This document shows positions 25,943 through 34,553 of a DNA stretch of 45,796 bases, piece by piece. The DNA is taken from positions 1-45,796 of IMG/VR virus record IMGVR_UViG_3300032053_000143, one strand, 5' to 3'. The position numbers and the translations under genes were made by a program. The first letter of the stretch is position 1. Each line of letters opens with the position of its first letter. The notes under the pieces are model-generated. The model did no database searches. It was not told where the DNA came from and saw nothing but the letters and a program-made list of their open reading frames with translations. This DNA is from a virus.

Positions 25943-28900
25943 ATGGCTCAGACAATAACATATGCAATAATTGATGGGGACTTTCCGATAACGGTTACCC
26001 TTAATTCAACATTAGATCCTGATAGGGTTCCTCCTCTTTATACAAACACACATACCGAATATGGAGAGTATAGTTTTGTGGGAATTCCAGATGGAAATTA
26101 TATATTAACATTTATCGATGCTAGAGGTTGTTGGGAGGAGATAACAGGATGTTCTTTAAATCCCATTATAACAATAGTTTATAATTGTTTCTTTGATTTT
26201 ACAATGTCTCAATTAGTTGGTGTATCTCCGTCGCCATCAATAATGGCAACAATAACGCCAACGCCATCAATGACACCAATGTCATCAATAACTCCATCAA
26301 TAACGCCAACACCAACACCAACGATAACGCCAACATTACCTTGCGTGAGGCCAGAAGGTTTAACATATTACAGCTTTTGGAATAGATGGAATACTGTCGT
26401 TTTTTCAGATACATTAAATGAGGCGTGTGTCGCTTTTAATAATTGGTATAGTGGAAGTTATTCTGGGCGTGGTGGATGGGTTTCAAATACAAATATTGGA
26501 ACACCAATATATACTGGTGATACTGGTTGTGATCTTATATCTCCAGATGGATATTGGATACTTGCATCAGGACAAATAGCAATCGCGGTGGTTCATATTG
26601 TTAATGGGCATATTTTTGAATATCCTCTATGCCCACAAACAACACCAACTCTAACACCAACTCTAACACCAAGTAGAACGCCAAGTAGAACACCAAGTCT
26701 AACACCAAGTATAACGCCATTAACAACGCCACCACAGACGGTACTTCTCACTATATACGCTTCAACTGACGGATCAGTTGGAGGTGTACCTATAACTGTT
26801 GGTTTCGATTATTACGCATATCCTTATTATACTTTAAGAGCGGCCCCAATGTCAGATGACCCGTCTTCGCCAACTCCACAATTTGAAGTAAATGTTATAC
26901 CAGGATCAACTGTTCATTTTCTAATGCAAACAAATGGGCCAGCGTTTAATAATCTATATTTTGCTGGATCGACCTCACCTGGTCCTAACACAAATTATGA
27001 TTATTATGGTAATATTATGCCTTATTCATATGTAATAAACTCTAATGTAGACATTTATTTGGTGGCACAAGTAATAATAACAACGCCATCAATAACGCCA
27101 TCAATAACGCCATCAATAACTCTATCAATAACGCCAACGCCAACAATATCTATGACGCCATCAATAACTCCACCTTGTCAGACGCCTATCGCACCCGTCG
27201 CAACCGCAGCGTCGAATGTTCAAGAGTATAGTTTTACCGCTAATTGGCACTCAGTATATGGAGCAAGCGGGTACTTATTAAATGCTGTACTTGCTTCTAA
27301 TGAGAGTGAATATCTCTATTCTGCAGATGTTGGTAATGTGTTCACAAAAAATATTACAGACGCCGAATGTAATACTGAATATCGCTATTATGTATATGCA
27401 TATAATTCTTGCGGCGTGAGCACAATATCAAATAAAATAAATGTTACAACATCGATATGCCCACTACCATGTGTAAGGCCAGGAGGTTTGAAAGAATATG
27501 TTCTTTTCTATACCGATTCTCTTGGTTATAATTTTATTGGTTCACAAAGTGAAGCATGTGATGCATTATGTGTAGGTGAAGATTTAGCTATTGGGGGATT
27601 TGCGTTAAGTTTAACCATTGGACAAAAAGTATATGCTGGACCAGCTGGATCAACTTCCTGTGAGGTAGTTCCAACAGGATATTATATTACAATAGGGGAA
27701 ATAGGAGTAGATTGGTGGCCACCGATGGTAGTATATATTGTTGATGGTATTGTTATGAGTTTTCCTGAATGTCCATCATGCCCAGAAATAATAGTTAATA
27801 ATTATTATACGGCTGATTTATATACATGTTCTGGTGATGCTTGCGGCAGTTATCAATATAGTATGACCATTAATAATCCAGGTATACCACTACAACTTGA
27901 TCGTTGGTATCCATATGATGATAGTGTAATATTAATAACGGGGATATATGAAGGAACAAGTATTAACTCAGTAACAGTTTTGATTGGTAGTGGATCTTCT
28001 TCATGTTTGGAGGCGTGTACAATTGACGCAAAATATGGATATAATGTTGTAATGTATAATTGTAATGGCCCATTATGTGGTGGAGTTGCTATAGATGAAG
28101 CTTTAATTCAGACACCTGAGTCTTTAACAATTGGGGGATTTTATCGTATGTTATATTTCTATGTATTTTATTCTGTTCAGATAGTAAGCGTTGGGCCTCT
28201 TGGAGGTCAGTCAGTATCAATAGTGGATGGTCCATTTGAATCCTGTGATGAAAACTGTGGAACGACTTATGGTTATAATGTTATGATGTATGATTGTGAC
28301 GGCCCATTATGTGTCGGCGGTACGGAAACTTCAATCGAGACATCCGATGTCTTAATGATTGGGAAATATTATAGCATGTTATATTACTCTATATTATATT
28401 CGATTCAAATAGTAGGTCCTGCAACTGGTGGACTTTCCGTAACAATAGTGGATGGACCATTTACGATGTGTGATGAAGGATGTGGGACATCTGGAACAAG
28501 CGGAACATCTGGAACAAGCGGAACATCTGGAACAAGCGGGACATCTGGAACTTCAGGTCTTATTGACGGAGCCATATGTTGGTGTTGTACACCGTTTTGT
28601 TGTACTGTTTATACACATTCTGGATTCCTCGCTCGGAACAGATATATTGAGGTAACATTCTACCCATCGAATATTAGTATTGATGTGTTTGGCGCTGAGA
28701 GTACAGTACAGTATAAAGTAACTTTCTGTGGTACTTCATATTACGATACAGGAACAATTACATCTTTACCTCTTAATCCTGGTGAGACTGGTGCAGTGTC
28801 AGTACGTCTTAAGCTGAGAGAAGAAAATGTTGGTAGTGTATATATACGGAAAGATGAAAATGTACCGTGGATTTTGATAAATATACAGAATGTTTGTTAA
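25943..28900 (+). CDS. Modular tail-fibre protein with FN3-like, Cys-rich and GTS-repeat segments (985 aa)
   Basis: Likely receptor-binding or fibre protein. Residues 1-65 form an SprB-repeat-like module (GEYSFVGIPDGNYILTF then a GC) shared with the next gene. PST linkers lie at about 95-132, 232-265 and 380-411. Two related about 100-residue modules start at CVRPEGL (about 134) and CVRPGGL (about 510). Residues 412-507 match an FN3-like domain (SFTANWHSV, GYLLNA, TEYRYYVYAYNSCG). Three tandem about 75-residue Cys-containing modules span about 625-850; the last two share YGYNV, MY.C.GPLC and IVDGPF. They end in seven GTS units and a compact C-terminal Cys-rich domain of about 115 residues. 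All pieces suggest growth by internal duplication. Confidence 0.75.
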   Translation: MAQTITYAIIDGDFPITVTLNSTLDPDRVPPLYTNTHTEYGEYSFVGIPDGNYILTFIDARGCWEEITGCSLNPIITIVYNCFFDFTMSQLVGVSPSPSIMATITPTPSMTPMSSITPSITPTPTPTITPTLPCVRPEGLTYYSFWNRWNTVVFSDTLNEACVAFNNWYSGSYSGRGGWVSNTNIGTPIYTGDTGCDLISPDGYWILASGQIAIAVVHIVNGHIFEYPLCPQTTPTLTPTLTPSRTPSRTPSLTPSITPLTTPPQTVLLTIYASTDGSVGGVPITVGFDYYAYPYYTLRAAPMSDDPSSPTPQFEVNVIPGSTVHFLMQTNGPAFNNLYFAGSTSPGPNTNYDYYGNIMPYSYVINSNVDIYLVAQVIITTPSITPSITPSITLSITPTPTISMTPSITPPCQTPIAPVATAASNVQEYSFTANWHSVYGASGYLLNAVLASNESEYLYSADVGNVFTKNITDAECNTEYRYYVYAYNSCGVSTISNKINVTTSICPLPCVRPGGLKEYVLFYTDSLGYNFIGSQSEACDALCVGEDLAIGGFALSLTIGQKVYAGPAGSTSCEVVPTGYYITIGEIGVDWWPPMVVYIVDGIVMSFPECPSCPEIIVNNYYTADLYTCSGDACGSYQYSMTINNPGIPLQLDRWYPYDDSVILITGIYEGTSINSVTVLIGSGSSSCLEACTIDAKYGYNVVMYNCNGPLCGGVAIDEALIQTPESLTIGGFYRMLYFYVFYSVQIVSVGPLGGQSVSIVDGPFESCDENCGTTYGYNVMMYDCDGPLCVGGTETSIETSDVLMIGKYYSMLYYSILYSIQIVGPATGGLSVTIVDGPFTMCDEGCGTSGTSGTSGTSGTSGTSGTSGTSGLIDGAICWCCTPFCCTVYTHSGFLARNRYIEVTFYPSNISIDVFGAESTVQYKVTFCGTSYYDTGTITSLPLNPGETGAVSVRLKLREENVGSVYIRKDENVPWILINIQNVC
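26227..26340 (+). repeat. PST linker 1 of the 985-aa fibre
   Basis: Units of the CCATCAATAACG type (TCA serine) encoding PSIT/PTPT linker. Confidence 0.75.
26636..26740 (+). repeat. PST linker 2 of the 985-aa fibre
   Basis: Units of the ACACCAAGTAGAACG type (AGT serine) encoding TPSR. This is a different codon family from linkers 1 and 3 in the same gene. Confidence 0.75.
27080..27176 (+). repeat. PST linker 3 of the 985-aa fibre
   Basis: Tandem CCATCAATAACG units (TCA serine), nearly perfect in the first four copies. Confidence 0.8.
28485..28557 (+). repeat. GTS tandem repeat (18-nt unit)
   Basis: About four copies of an 18-nt unit GGAACATCTGGAACAAGC encode Gly-Thr-Ser repeats. The ACATCT/ACAAGC alternation in the two halves of each unit shows that expansion happened in six-codon steps. 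It links the third Cys-module to the C-terminal domain. Confidence 0.88.
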
Positions 28901-28920
28901 TAACAATATATATATGTATA

Positions 28921-28928
28921 AAGGAGAG
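28921..28928 (+). promoter_or_regulatory. Ribosome binding site that sets the start of the beta-helix gene
   Basis: AAGGAGAG lies 4 nt before the ATG at 28933. This is the clearest Shine-Dalgarno in the window and makes 28933 the likely start. The earlier in-frame ATG at 28867 would overlap the 985-aa gene and add an unrelated 22-residue prefix. Confidence 0.7.
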
Positions 28929-28932
28929 TAAA

Positions 28933-31548
28933 ATGTCGGCGACAATAAATTACACATTAAATTATGGAGTATACCCAATAACGGTTTCGATTTTTCCATT
29001 TATTGCTCCAAATCAAATACGAACAGTTCCAGGTACATATAGTTTTACGAATGTTCCAGATGGTAATTATATATTAACCTTTACCGATAGTGGAGGTTGT
29101 GTAATAGAATTACCAGCAAATGTGATGTCAACAACTCCATCATTATCTCCATCGAACCCAAGTAGAACTCCTAGTAAAACACCAACGAAAACACCAATAG
29201 CAACCCCAGATAGTACACCATTTGTACCTACATCAAGAACGCCATCAAAAACGCCATCAAAAACACCATTAACAACACCAAGTATTACTCCATTAATATC
29301 TATAATACCAAGTAGAACGCCATCAAAAACGCCATCTGTTACTCCAAGTGTAAATCAAGGAAATATAAATCTTGTAATAGAATGTCAAACATATAATAAT
29401 TCAGATGAAAATTGGGGAGGAGTGGTAATAATACCCACATCACCAACTGATCTTACATTTAGAAATAACTCAATTACAGCAAATACAAACGCGTATTTAC
29501 TTTTAGCGGGAAATGAAAGTCCTACTGCTACAGATAATTATTTAGATGGAGCAATTATAACAGGAAATAAACTTACATGGACTGGAACAGTAAGAGGCGG
29601 TGGTAATCATGCTATAATGGTTGGATATAATATAAACGATATAATTAAATATAATTACTTAGATAAAACGCCATATGGTGTAGTATTTAAATCTGGTACC
29701 GATGCTGGTACTAATATGACATACACATCGGGTAGTTTTGCATACAATATAGTTAGAAATTCAGAAATTGGTGTTAGAATAAAGGGGATGAATGGAATCT
29801 TAATTTATAATAACACATTTTATGATGATTTAAATAGTGAAAATTTTTTCATTTATATTTCATCAAATGGTGATAGAGCAATTCCCACAGCATCAACTGG
29901 AACAAAAATTAAAAATAATATATTTTATTCAACTACAGGTAATTATATGATTTATGTTGATTCAGCGGCAGATTTAACAGGATTTGAATCAGATTATAAC
30001 ATATATTATACTACATCTGGAAGTGTTAGATTTATCTATCTAGGTTCATCAAAGACATTTGCTGAATGGCAAGCATTAGGATATGATACTCATTCTGTTG
30101 TAATCAATCCCAATTTTATTAATACGACAGGTTTAGTTCCCACTTCGAGATTAGATTATGGAACAGATTTAGGATCAATATGGCAGTATGGATTATCAAC
30201 ATCAGCAACATGGGTTGTATGCTCGACGCCTTCAACAACAAGTCAAAACGGAACATGGCAAGTTGGCGCCATAATTCATGACGCTGGAACCGTAATAGAA
30301 TGTGAAACATATACCAATTCGAATACTGGAACATGGGATGGGGTTAACATATCAAGAAGTAGTCCTATCGTTTTCACATTCCGAAATAATTCTATTACAT
30401 CTGTTAACTCTCAAGGATACCAATTACAAGCTGGAGACGAAGGACCAGGACCAACAAATAATAATCTTGATGGAGAGGTTATTACGGGCAATCAGTTTAT
30501 ATGGAATGGAACAGATGTGGCAAGTACAATAACACATGCGTTATTTGTAGGATATAATATAAATTGTGTTATAAAATATAATTATCTTTACAGGGGACCA
30601 ACAGCTATGGTATTAAAATCCAATGGTATGACCTACACATCAGGAGGCGTTGCATATAACATTATAAATAGAACCGGATGCCTCGGAATAGCTGTAAAAG
30701 GTATGGATGGAGTTAAGATTTATAATAATACATTATATACCGATGAAGTTGTATGGACTTCTAATGATCAGCCAGGGATGGCGAGCGGTCTTATAGATGT
30801 TTTTGAAAATGATGCTCAAAGTGTTCCTTCCACTAATACCACTATAAGAAATAATATTTTCTATACGAAGCATCAAGTTAGAAATATATTAATAGAAGAC
30901 TCTGGTAGTTTAGAGGGATTTTCATCTGACTATAATGTGTTCTATTGTGAAGACGGTGATCCTATGTTTGGATACCCAGGTGAAGACGACATAACTTTTG
31001 CACAATGGCAAGCGCATGGATATGATCTTAACTCGGTTGTTCTTAACCCAAATTTTAAAAATTTTACTGATTTTGTTCCTGGTTATCGCCTTGATTATGG
31101 AATAGATTTAGGAGATGAATGGAAAACAGGATTGTCCACATCGGCAACATGGGATGAATGTGTTACACCCCTAACAGAAGATCAAAACGGAACAGTAGAA
31201 CGAAACGGAAGGTGGCAAGTGGGGGCTAGGATTTATGGCGGCGTTGTTGTACCTGTAACTAATTATTTAGGGTCGTCGCGTAATATTACTAATATAACTG
31301 TAAACGATGTATCAGTTTCAGGATTTTCATTTCCGATAACGCCTAATGGTGAAACTATAGAGGGACACACTCACGAAATAGGGACATATAGTGTTAAAGT
31401 ATTTCTCAGTGGAACATCAACGGGTGAATGCGTAGTAATAAGCGGATATAATGAGGCTCCAATAACCACCTCTGGAGAAAGTGTTATTGAGGCTATTATC
31501 GAGACAGGTGGAGGGGTATCCGTGGATTATTCAAACACTCCATGTTAA
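28933..31548 (+). CDS. Tail-fibre/tailspike protein with duplicated beta-helix domain (871 aa)
   Basis: Residues 1-63 form the same SprB-like module as in the preceding fibre (YSFTNVPDGNYILTFTDSGGC). A PST/PSK linker follows at about 67-140. Residues 148-453 and 454-768 are two copies of one about 306-residue right-handed beta-helix-like domain: both begin VIEC.TY.NS, continue with TFRNNSIT, GYNIN..IKYNYL, KGM.G..IYNNT, NNIFY and end near LSTSATW..C. Asn- and Ile-rich NNxF/NYL rungs are typical of pectate-lyase-like and tailspike helices, which bind or cleave surface polysaccharide; no catalytic site is assignable. Residues about 771-871 are a module shared with the 718-aa protein (GSSRNITNITV, SGFSFPITPNG). 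Confidence 0.78.
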   Translation: MSATINYTLNYGVYPITVSIFPFIAPNQIRTVPGTYSFTNVPDGNYILTFTDSGGCVIELPANVMSTTPSLSPSNPSRTPSKTPTKTPIATPDSTPFVPTSRTPSKTPSKTPLTTPSITPLISIIPSRTPSKTPSVTPSVNQGNINLVIECQTYNNSDENWGGVVIIPTSPTDLTFRNNSITANTNAYLLLAGNESPTATDNYLDGAIITGNKLTWTGTVRGGGNHAIMVGYNINDIIKYNYLDKTPYGVVFKSGTDAGTNMTYTSGSFAYNIVRNSEIGVRIKGMNGILIYNNTFYDDLNSENFFIYISSNGDRAIPTASTGTKIKNNIFYSTTGNYMIYVDSAADLTGFESDYNIYYTTSGSVRFIYLGSSKTFAEWQALGYDTHSVVINPNFINTTGLVPTSRLDYGTDLGSIWQYGLSTSATWVVCSTPSTTSQNGTWQVGAIIHDAGTVIECETYTNSNTGTWDGVNISRSSPIVFTFRNNSITSVNSQGYQLQAGDEGPGPTNNNLDGEVITGNQFIWNGTDVASTITHALFVGYNINCVIKYNYLYRGPTAMVLKSNGMTYTSGGVAYNIINRTGCLGIAVKGMDGVKIYNNTLYTDEVVWTSNDQPGMASGLIDVFENDAQSVPSTNTTIRNNIFYTKHQVRNILIEDSGSLEGFSSDYNVFYCEDGDPMFGYPGEDDITFAQWQAHGYDLNSVVLNPNFKNFTDFVPGYRLDYGIDLGDEWKTGLSTSATWDECVTPLTEDQNGTVERNGRWQVGARIYGGVVVPVTNYLGSSRNITNITVNDVSVSGFSFPITPNGETIEGHTHEIGTYSVKVFLSGTSTGECVVISGYNEAPITTSGESVIEAIIETGGGVSVDYSNTPC
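29131..29352 (+). repeat. PST/PSK linker in the beta-helix protein
   Basis: Mixed units with both AGT and TCA/TCG serine codons (CCAAGTAGAACT, CCATCAAAAACG). It is the only tract where the two codon families alternate within one linker. Confidence 0.75.
29374..31240 (+). repeat. Tandem duplication of a 918-nt beta-helix domain
   Basis: Copy 1 runs about 29374-30290 and copy 2 about 30292-31240, in the same frame. Matching landmarks are spaced alike in both (GTAATAGAATGT at 29374 and 30292; AATTTT after TAT/CTT AATCC/AACCC at about 30106 and 31048). The copies have diverged substantially, so the duplication is not recent. Confidence 0.8.
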
Positions 31549-31580
31549 TTTTAAATATATAGATAATACAGAAATTTAAA

Positions 31581-31874
31581 ATGGGAGATATTAAAATAAA
31601 AGTAACCGAAATTACAATACCTAACAACTTTAAAATATTATATAAAGCTGGTATTACTCCATATCCATTTAATGGAGTTACTTGGACGCTATATACGGGA
31701 GTCACAGGAAACACAGAATATATTGGAGGAACGGAAACGATAGATATGATTGGTAATTTTGATTATGATGAGCAATACTGGATTAAAGCGGAAGAAGTAT
31801 CATATCCAGGACGATGGATGATTAAAAATATATTGATAAATAACGAGATTGCGTATCAATCAGTTATTCCATAA
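31581..31874 (+). CDS. Small virion-cluster protein, unknown (97 aa)
   Basis: Not recognised. A beta-rich 97-residue protein with a GTETIDMIGNFDYDEQYWI stretch near residue 50, no linker and no signal peptide. It looks like a single Ig-sized domain. It lies between two fibre genes (33 nt after, 46 nt before), so it may be a fibre connector, a small decoration or a chaperone; nothing decides between these. Confidence 0.6.
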   Translation: MGDIKIKVTEITIPNNFKILYKAGITPYPFNGVTWTLYTGVTGNTEYIGGTETIDMIGNFDYDEQYWIKAEEVSYPGRWMIKNILINNEIAYQSVIP

Positions 31875-31919
31875 TATTTTTATAAAAATCAGATAATTAT
31901 ATATAAAAGAATAAAGATA

Positions 31920-34514
31920 ATGCCATTCAATGTAACTATAACAGTAATTCCAACAACCACAAATGCTGGTAGCTTTAATATTTATCAATTTATATATGAT
32001 AATTATGGCAATCCACAAGTCGACCCATTTTTACTGGAATCTAATGTACCGACATCAAGTTTAATTGCAGGGTATACCGTTATAGTAGATGATAGGTTTT
32101 ATGGATTTAGATTAGTAAATAACAATGATCGTGGTCTTGGTTGTGATACATCATTTATAGAAAAATTTTTAGTAACACCCACATTAACACCCACGGTAAC
32201 GCCATCAGTAACACCACCGCCATCGGTAACGCCGTCAATAACGCCATCAATAACGCCACCGATAACGCCATCGATAACGCCATCGACATCGATAATGCCA
32301 GTATTACAATTAATTGTACAAAATATATCAATAAATTCTATTTTTAGCATTACAGATGTAAAAATTGACGGAAATACGGTAACATTATCAAATCCATATC
32401 CTCTTACGGGTATTACTCAAGGATCTGCAAATGTGCCTTTAATTGGAAGCGTAATAACAATATATACAAGTGGTGTAGATGTTACGAATCCATCAACTAT
32501 AAATATTAATAACGGATTGGGATTATATACTAATTGTATAGCTGTGCCAGCTAATACATCTGGCAGTCCATATACATTTAATAGCGTACCAATTAATGCG
32601 GGATTTAATATCACTATTAGCCTTTTAGAAGATAATGATACTTGTATTCCAGCGTCACCATCAGTGACGCCATCGATGACGCCATCGATAACACCATCGA
32701 TAACACCATCGCCACTGCCATCAAGAACGCCATCGATGACGCCATCGATGACGCCATCGATAACACCATCAATAACACCATCGATAACACCATCGATAAC
32801 ACCATCGATAACACCATCGATGACACCATCGAGGTCATTACCGCCGCCACCATCGAGAACGCCATCGATGACGCCATCAAGGTCATTACCGCCGCCACCA
32901 TCGAGAACGCCATCGATAACGCCATCGATAACGACATCACCGGGAACACCGCCAGCAAATTTGATAATGACTTTCGTAACAAATTCAAGAACGCCAGATA
33001 CATTTCATGCCACAGTTGATACTGTTTCAGGACTGCTTAATTGGGATATGGGTGATGGATCATGGCCTTTTAATATGAATTCGTTTTCATATACATATGG
33101 CCTGATGCATCCTGCATATGGAAACAAAACAGTTACTCTAAGTAAAGGAACAACAGGTGGAGCTAGTAGTATTACTCAATTGGAATTACCTGGAGATGGT
33201 ATAGTTGGAACATTTAATATTTCAAATTTAACGGGTTTAGTAATTTTTGGAATGTCCGATAATCATGATCTTCTAATGATAATAAATCCATCGTCTAACG
33301 CCTCCATACAATCCTATATAGTTCGTAATTGCAATTTAACTGGAACATTAGACATATCTGGACTTTCGAGATTAGGTGGAAATTTCTTCGTAGATGGCAA
33401 TTTGAATCTTACTCATATAAATAATCCAACATCAACACGACTAATTAGATATACAGCAATTGGTTGTAATTTAACTGGAACATTAGATATATCTGGGCTT
33501 TCGGGATTGGGCGATATGTTCAATGTATCCTGGAACCGTTCTCTCACAACTATAATTAATCCAACATCAAACAAATCATTTACATATTTTGGGTATATTG
33601 CAGAAAACTGTGGTTTATTAGGAGAATTAGATGTATCTGGCCTTTCAGGTTTAGGAGGAACTTTTAAGGTGAACGGCAATCCTGGCCTTGAGTCAATAAT
33701 TAATCCAATATCCGATCAACTATTTACGGACTACTGGGCGTATGGTTGTAACTTAACTGGTACATTAGATTTATCTGGACTTTTGCGTTTAGCAGGATCA
33801 ATAGCGTTAAATGAAAATCCACTTCTTCAATATGTAATTAATCCAACATCGATAGGCGCGATATCTTACTATGGAATTTGGAGTTGTGATTTAAGAGGTA
33901 CTTTAGATTTATCGGGACTTTTGGGATTAGGTGGAATATTTTCTGCAGCAGATAATAAATACCTTCAAGGCATAAACAACCCAACTTCAACAGAAATATT
34001 TACAGTATATCACGCGTGGAGTTGTGGCTTAACAGGCATTTTAGATTTATCGGGGCTTTCGGGATTAGGTGGGGAGATTATCATTGCTGATAATATAAAT
34101 CTCACACAGATACTTAATCCAAATTCATCACAAATAATTAATAATTATAATGTGGAACTATGCAATTTAACTGGCACTTTAGATGTATCTGGTCTTTTAG
34201 GATTGGGAGGTGTTTTCCGTACAAGATCATGTGCAAATCTTACGACGATATTATTTCCAACTGCATTCACTCAGCCATTTACAGAGTTTTTAGTTGATTG
34301 GTGCTCATTAAATCAAGCTACCGTCAATAATATACTCGCTAAATTAGATGCGTGGTATAGTAGTCATCCACCTACAACTGATTTATATCTTTATCTTAAT
34401 AATGGGGCTAATAGTTGTCCAACCAATGGAAATTCAAATACAAATTTACAACATTTAATAACCATATTTAATAATAATGGTCGTACTCTTAATTGGGCTA
34501 TAAATCCTTGTTAA
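31920..34514 (+). CDS. Tail-fibre protein with PST linkers and leucine-rich repeats (864 aa)
   Basis: Residues 1-84 are an N-terminal anchor domain. PST linkers are at 85-127 and 243-345. Between them is a beta module (about 128-240) with ITDVKIDG that is weakly like the C-terminal modules of the 718- and 871-aa proteins. Residues 350-420 look PKD-like ([11 protein letters not shown]). Residues 471-794 are seven consecutive repeats of 45-48 residues, each starting C(N/G/D)L.G.LD(I/V/L)SGL..L and containing a second NPTS turn, that is, two LRR-type turns per unit. The last about 70 residues cap the solenoid. LRR solenoids bind proteins, so this is a candidate receptor-binding tip for a protein receptor. 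Confidence 0.78.
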   Translation: MPFNVTITVIPTTTNAGSFNIYQFIYDNYGNPQVDPFLLESNVPTSSLIAGYTVIVDDRFYGFRLVNNNDRGLGCDTSFIEKFLVTPTLTPTVTPSVTPPPSVTPSITPSITPPITPSITPSTSIMPVLQLIVQNISINSIFSITDVKIDGNTVTLSNPYPLTGITQGSANVPLIGSVITIYTSGVDVTNPSTININNGLGLYTNCIAVPANTSGSPYTFNSVPINAGFNITISLLEDNDTCIPASPSVTPSMTPSITPSITPSPLPSRTPSMTPSMTPSITPSITPSITPSITPSITPSMTPSRSLPPPPSRTPSMTPSRSLPPPPSRTPSITPSITTSPGTPPANLIMTFVTNSRTPDTFHATVDTVSGLLNWDMGDGSWPFNMNSFSYTYGLMHPAYGNKTVTLSKGTTGGASSITQLELPGDGIVGTFNISNLTGLVIFGMSDNHDLLMIINPSSNASIQSYIVRNCNLTGTLDISGLSRLGGNFFVDGNLNLTHINNPTSTRLIRYTAIGCNLTGTLDISGLSGLGDMFNVSWNRSLTTIINPTSNKSFTYFGYIAENCGLLGELDVSGLSGLGGTFKVNGNPGLESIINPISDQLFTDYWAYGCNLTGTLDLSGLLRLAGSIALNENPLLQYVINPTSIGAISYYGIWSCDLRGTLDLSGLLGLGGIFSAADNKYLQGINNPTSTEIFTVYHAWSCGLTGILDLSGLSGLGGEIIIADNINLTQILNPNSSQIINNYNVELCNLTGTLDVSGLLGLGGVFRTRSCANLTTILFPTAFTQPFTEFLVDWCSLNQATVNNILAKLDAWYSSHPPTTDLYLYLNNGANSCPTNGNSNTNLQHLITIFNNNGRTLNWAINPC
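32173..32299 (+). repeat. PST linker 1 of the LRR fibre
   Basis: Units of the ACGCCATCGATA type (TCG/TCA serine) encoding PSVTP/PSITP. Confidence 0.8.
32647..32955 (+). repeat. PST linker 2 of the LRR fibre, with a higher-order repeat
   Basis: About 25 units of CCATCGATAACR/CCATCGATGACG. Within it a larger block containing AGGTCATTACCGCCGCCA is duplicated (about 32831-32860 and 32879-32908), a 48-nt higher-order repeat encoding the [14 protein letters not shown] segment. No stops occur on several other frames, which produces spurious 125- and 128-codon ORFs. Confidence 0.88.
33330..34301 (+). repeat. Seven leucine-rich repeat units of about 46 codons
   Basis: Each unit begins with a Cys codon followed by an L.G.LD.SGL block and an NP(T/I/N)S turn. 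Unit boundaries at the Cys are about 33330, 33465, 33609, 33747, 33885, 34026 and 34161. Confidence 0.8.
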
Positions 34515-34541
34515 TAATAAAATATGAATTAATTTAATATA

Positions 34542-34549
34542 TATTTATA
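34542..34549 (+). promoter_or_regulatory. TATTTATA box before the 678-aa virion gene
   Basis: The octamer ends 4 nt before the ATG at 34554, in a context (ATATATATTTATAAGAA) almost identical to that before 25943. Confidence 0.3.
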
Positions 34550-34553
34550 AGAA

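Noticed and set aside
28867-28932. Upstream ATG start for the beta-helix fibre gene
   Set aside because: It would overlap the 985-aa gene by 34 nt and add a 22-residue prefix absent from the related N-terminal module; a strong ribosome site precedes the ATG at 28933.
32617-33019. 128-codon minus-strand ORF and 125-codon alternate plus-strand ORF in the LRR-fibre linker
   Set aside because: Both are frame shadows of the CCATCGATAAC repeat, with low-complexity products (Ser/Met/Ala and Ile/Asp/Asn) and no start context.
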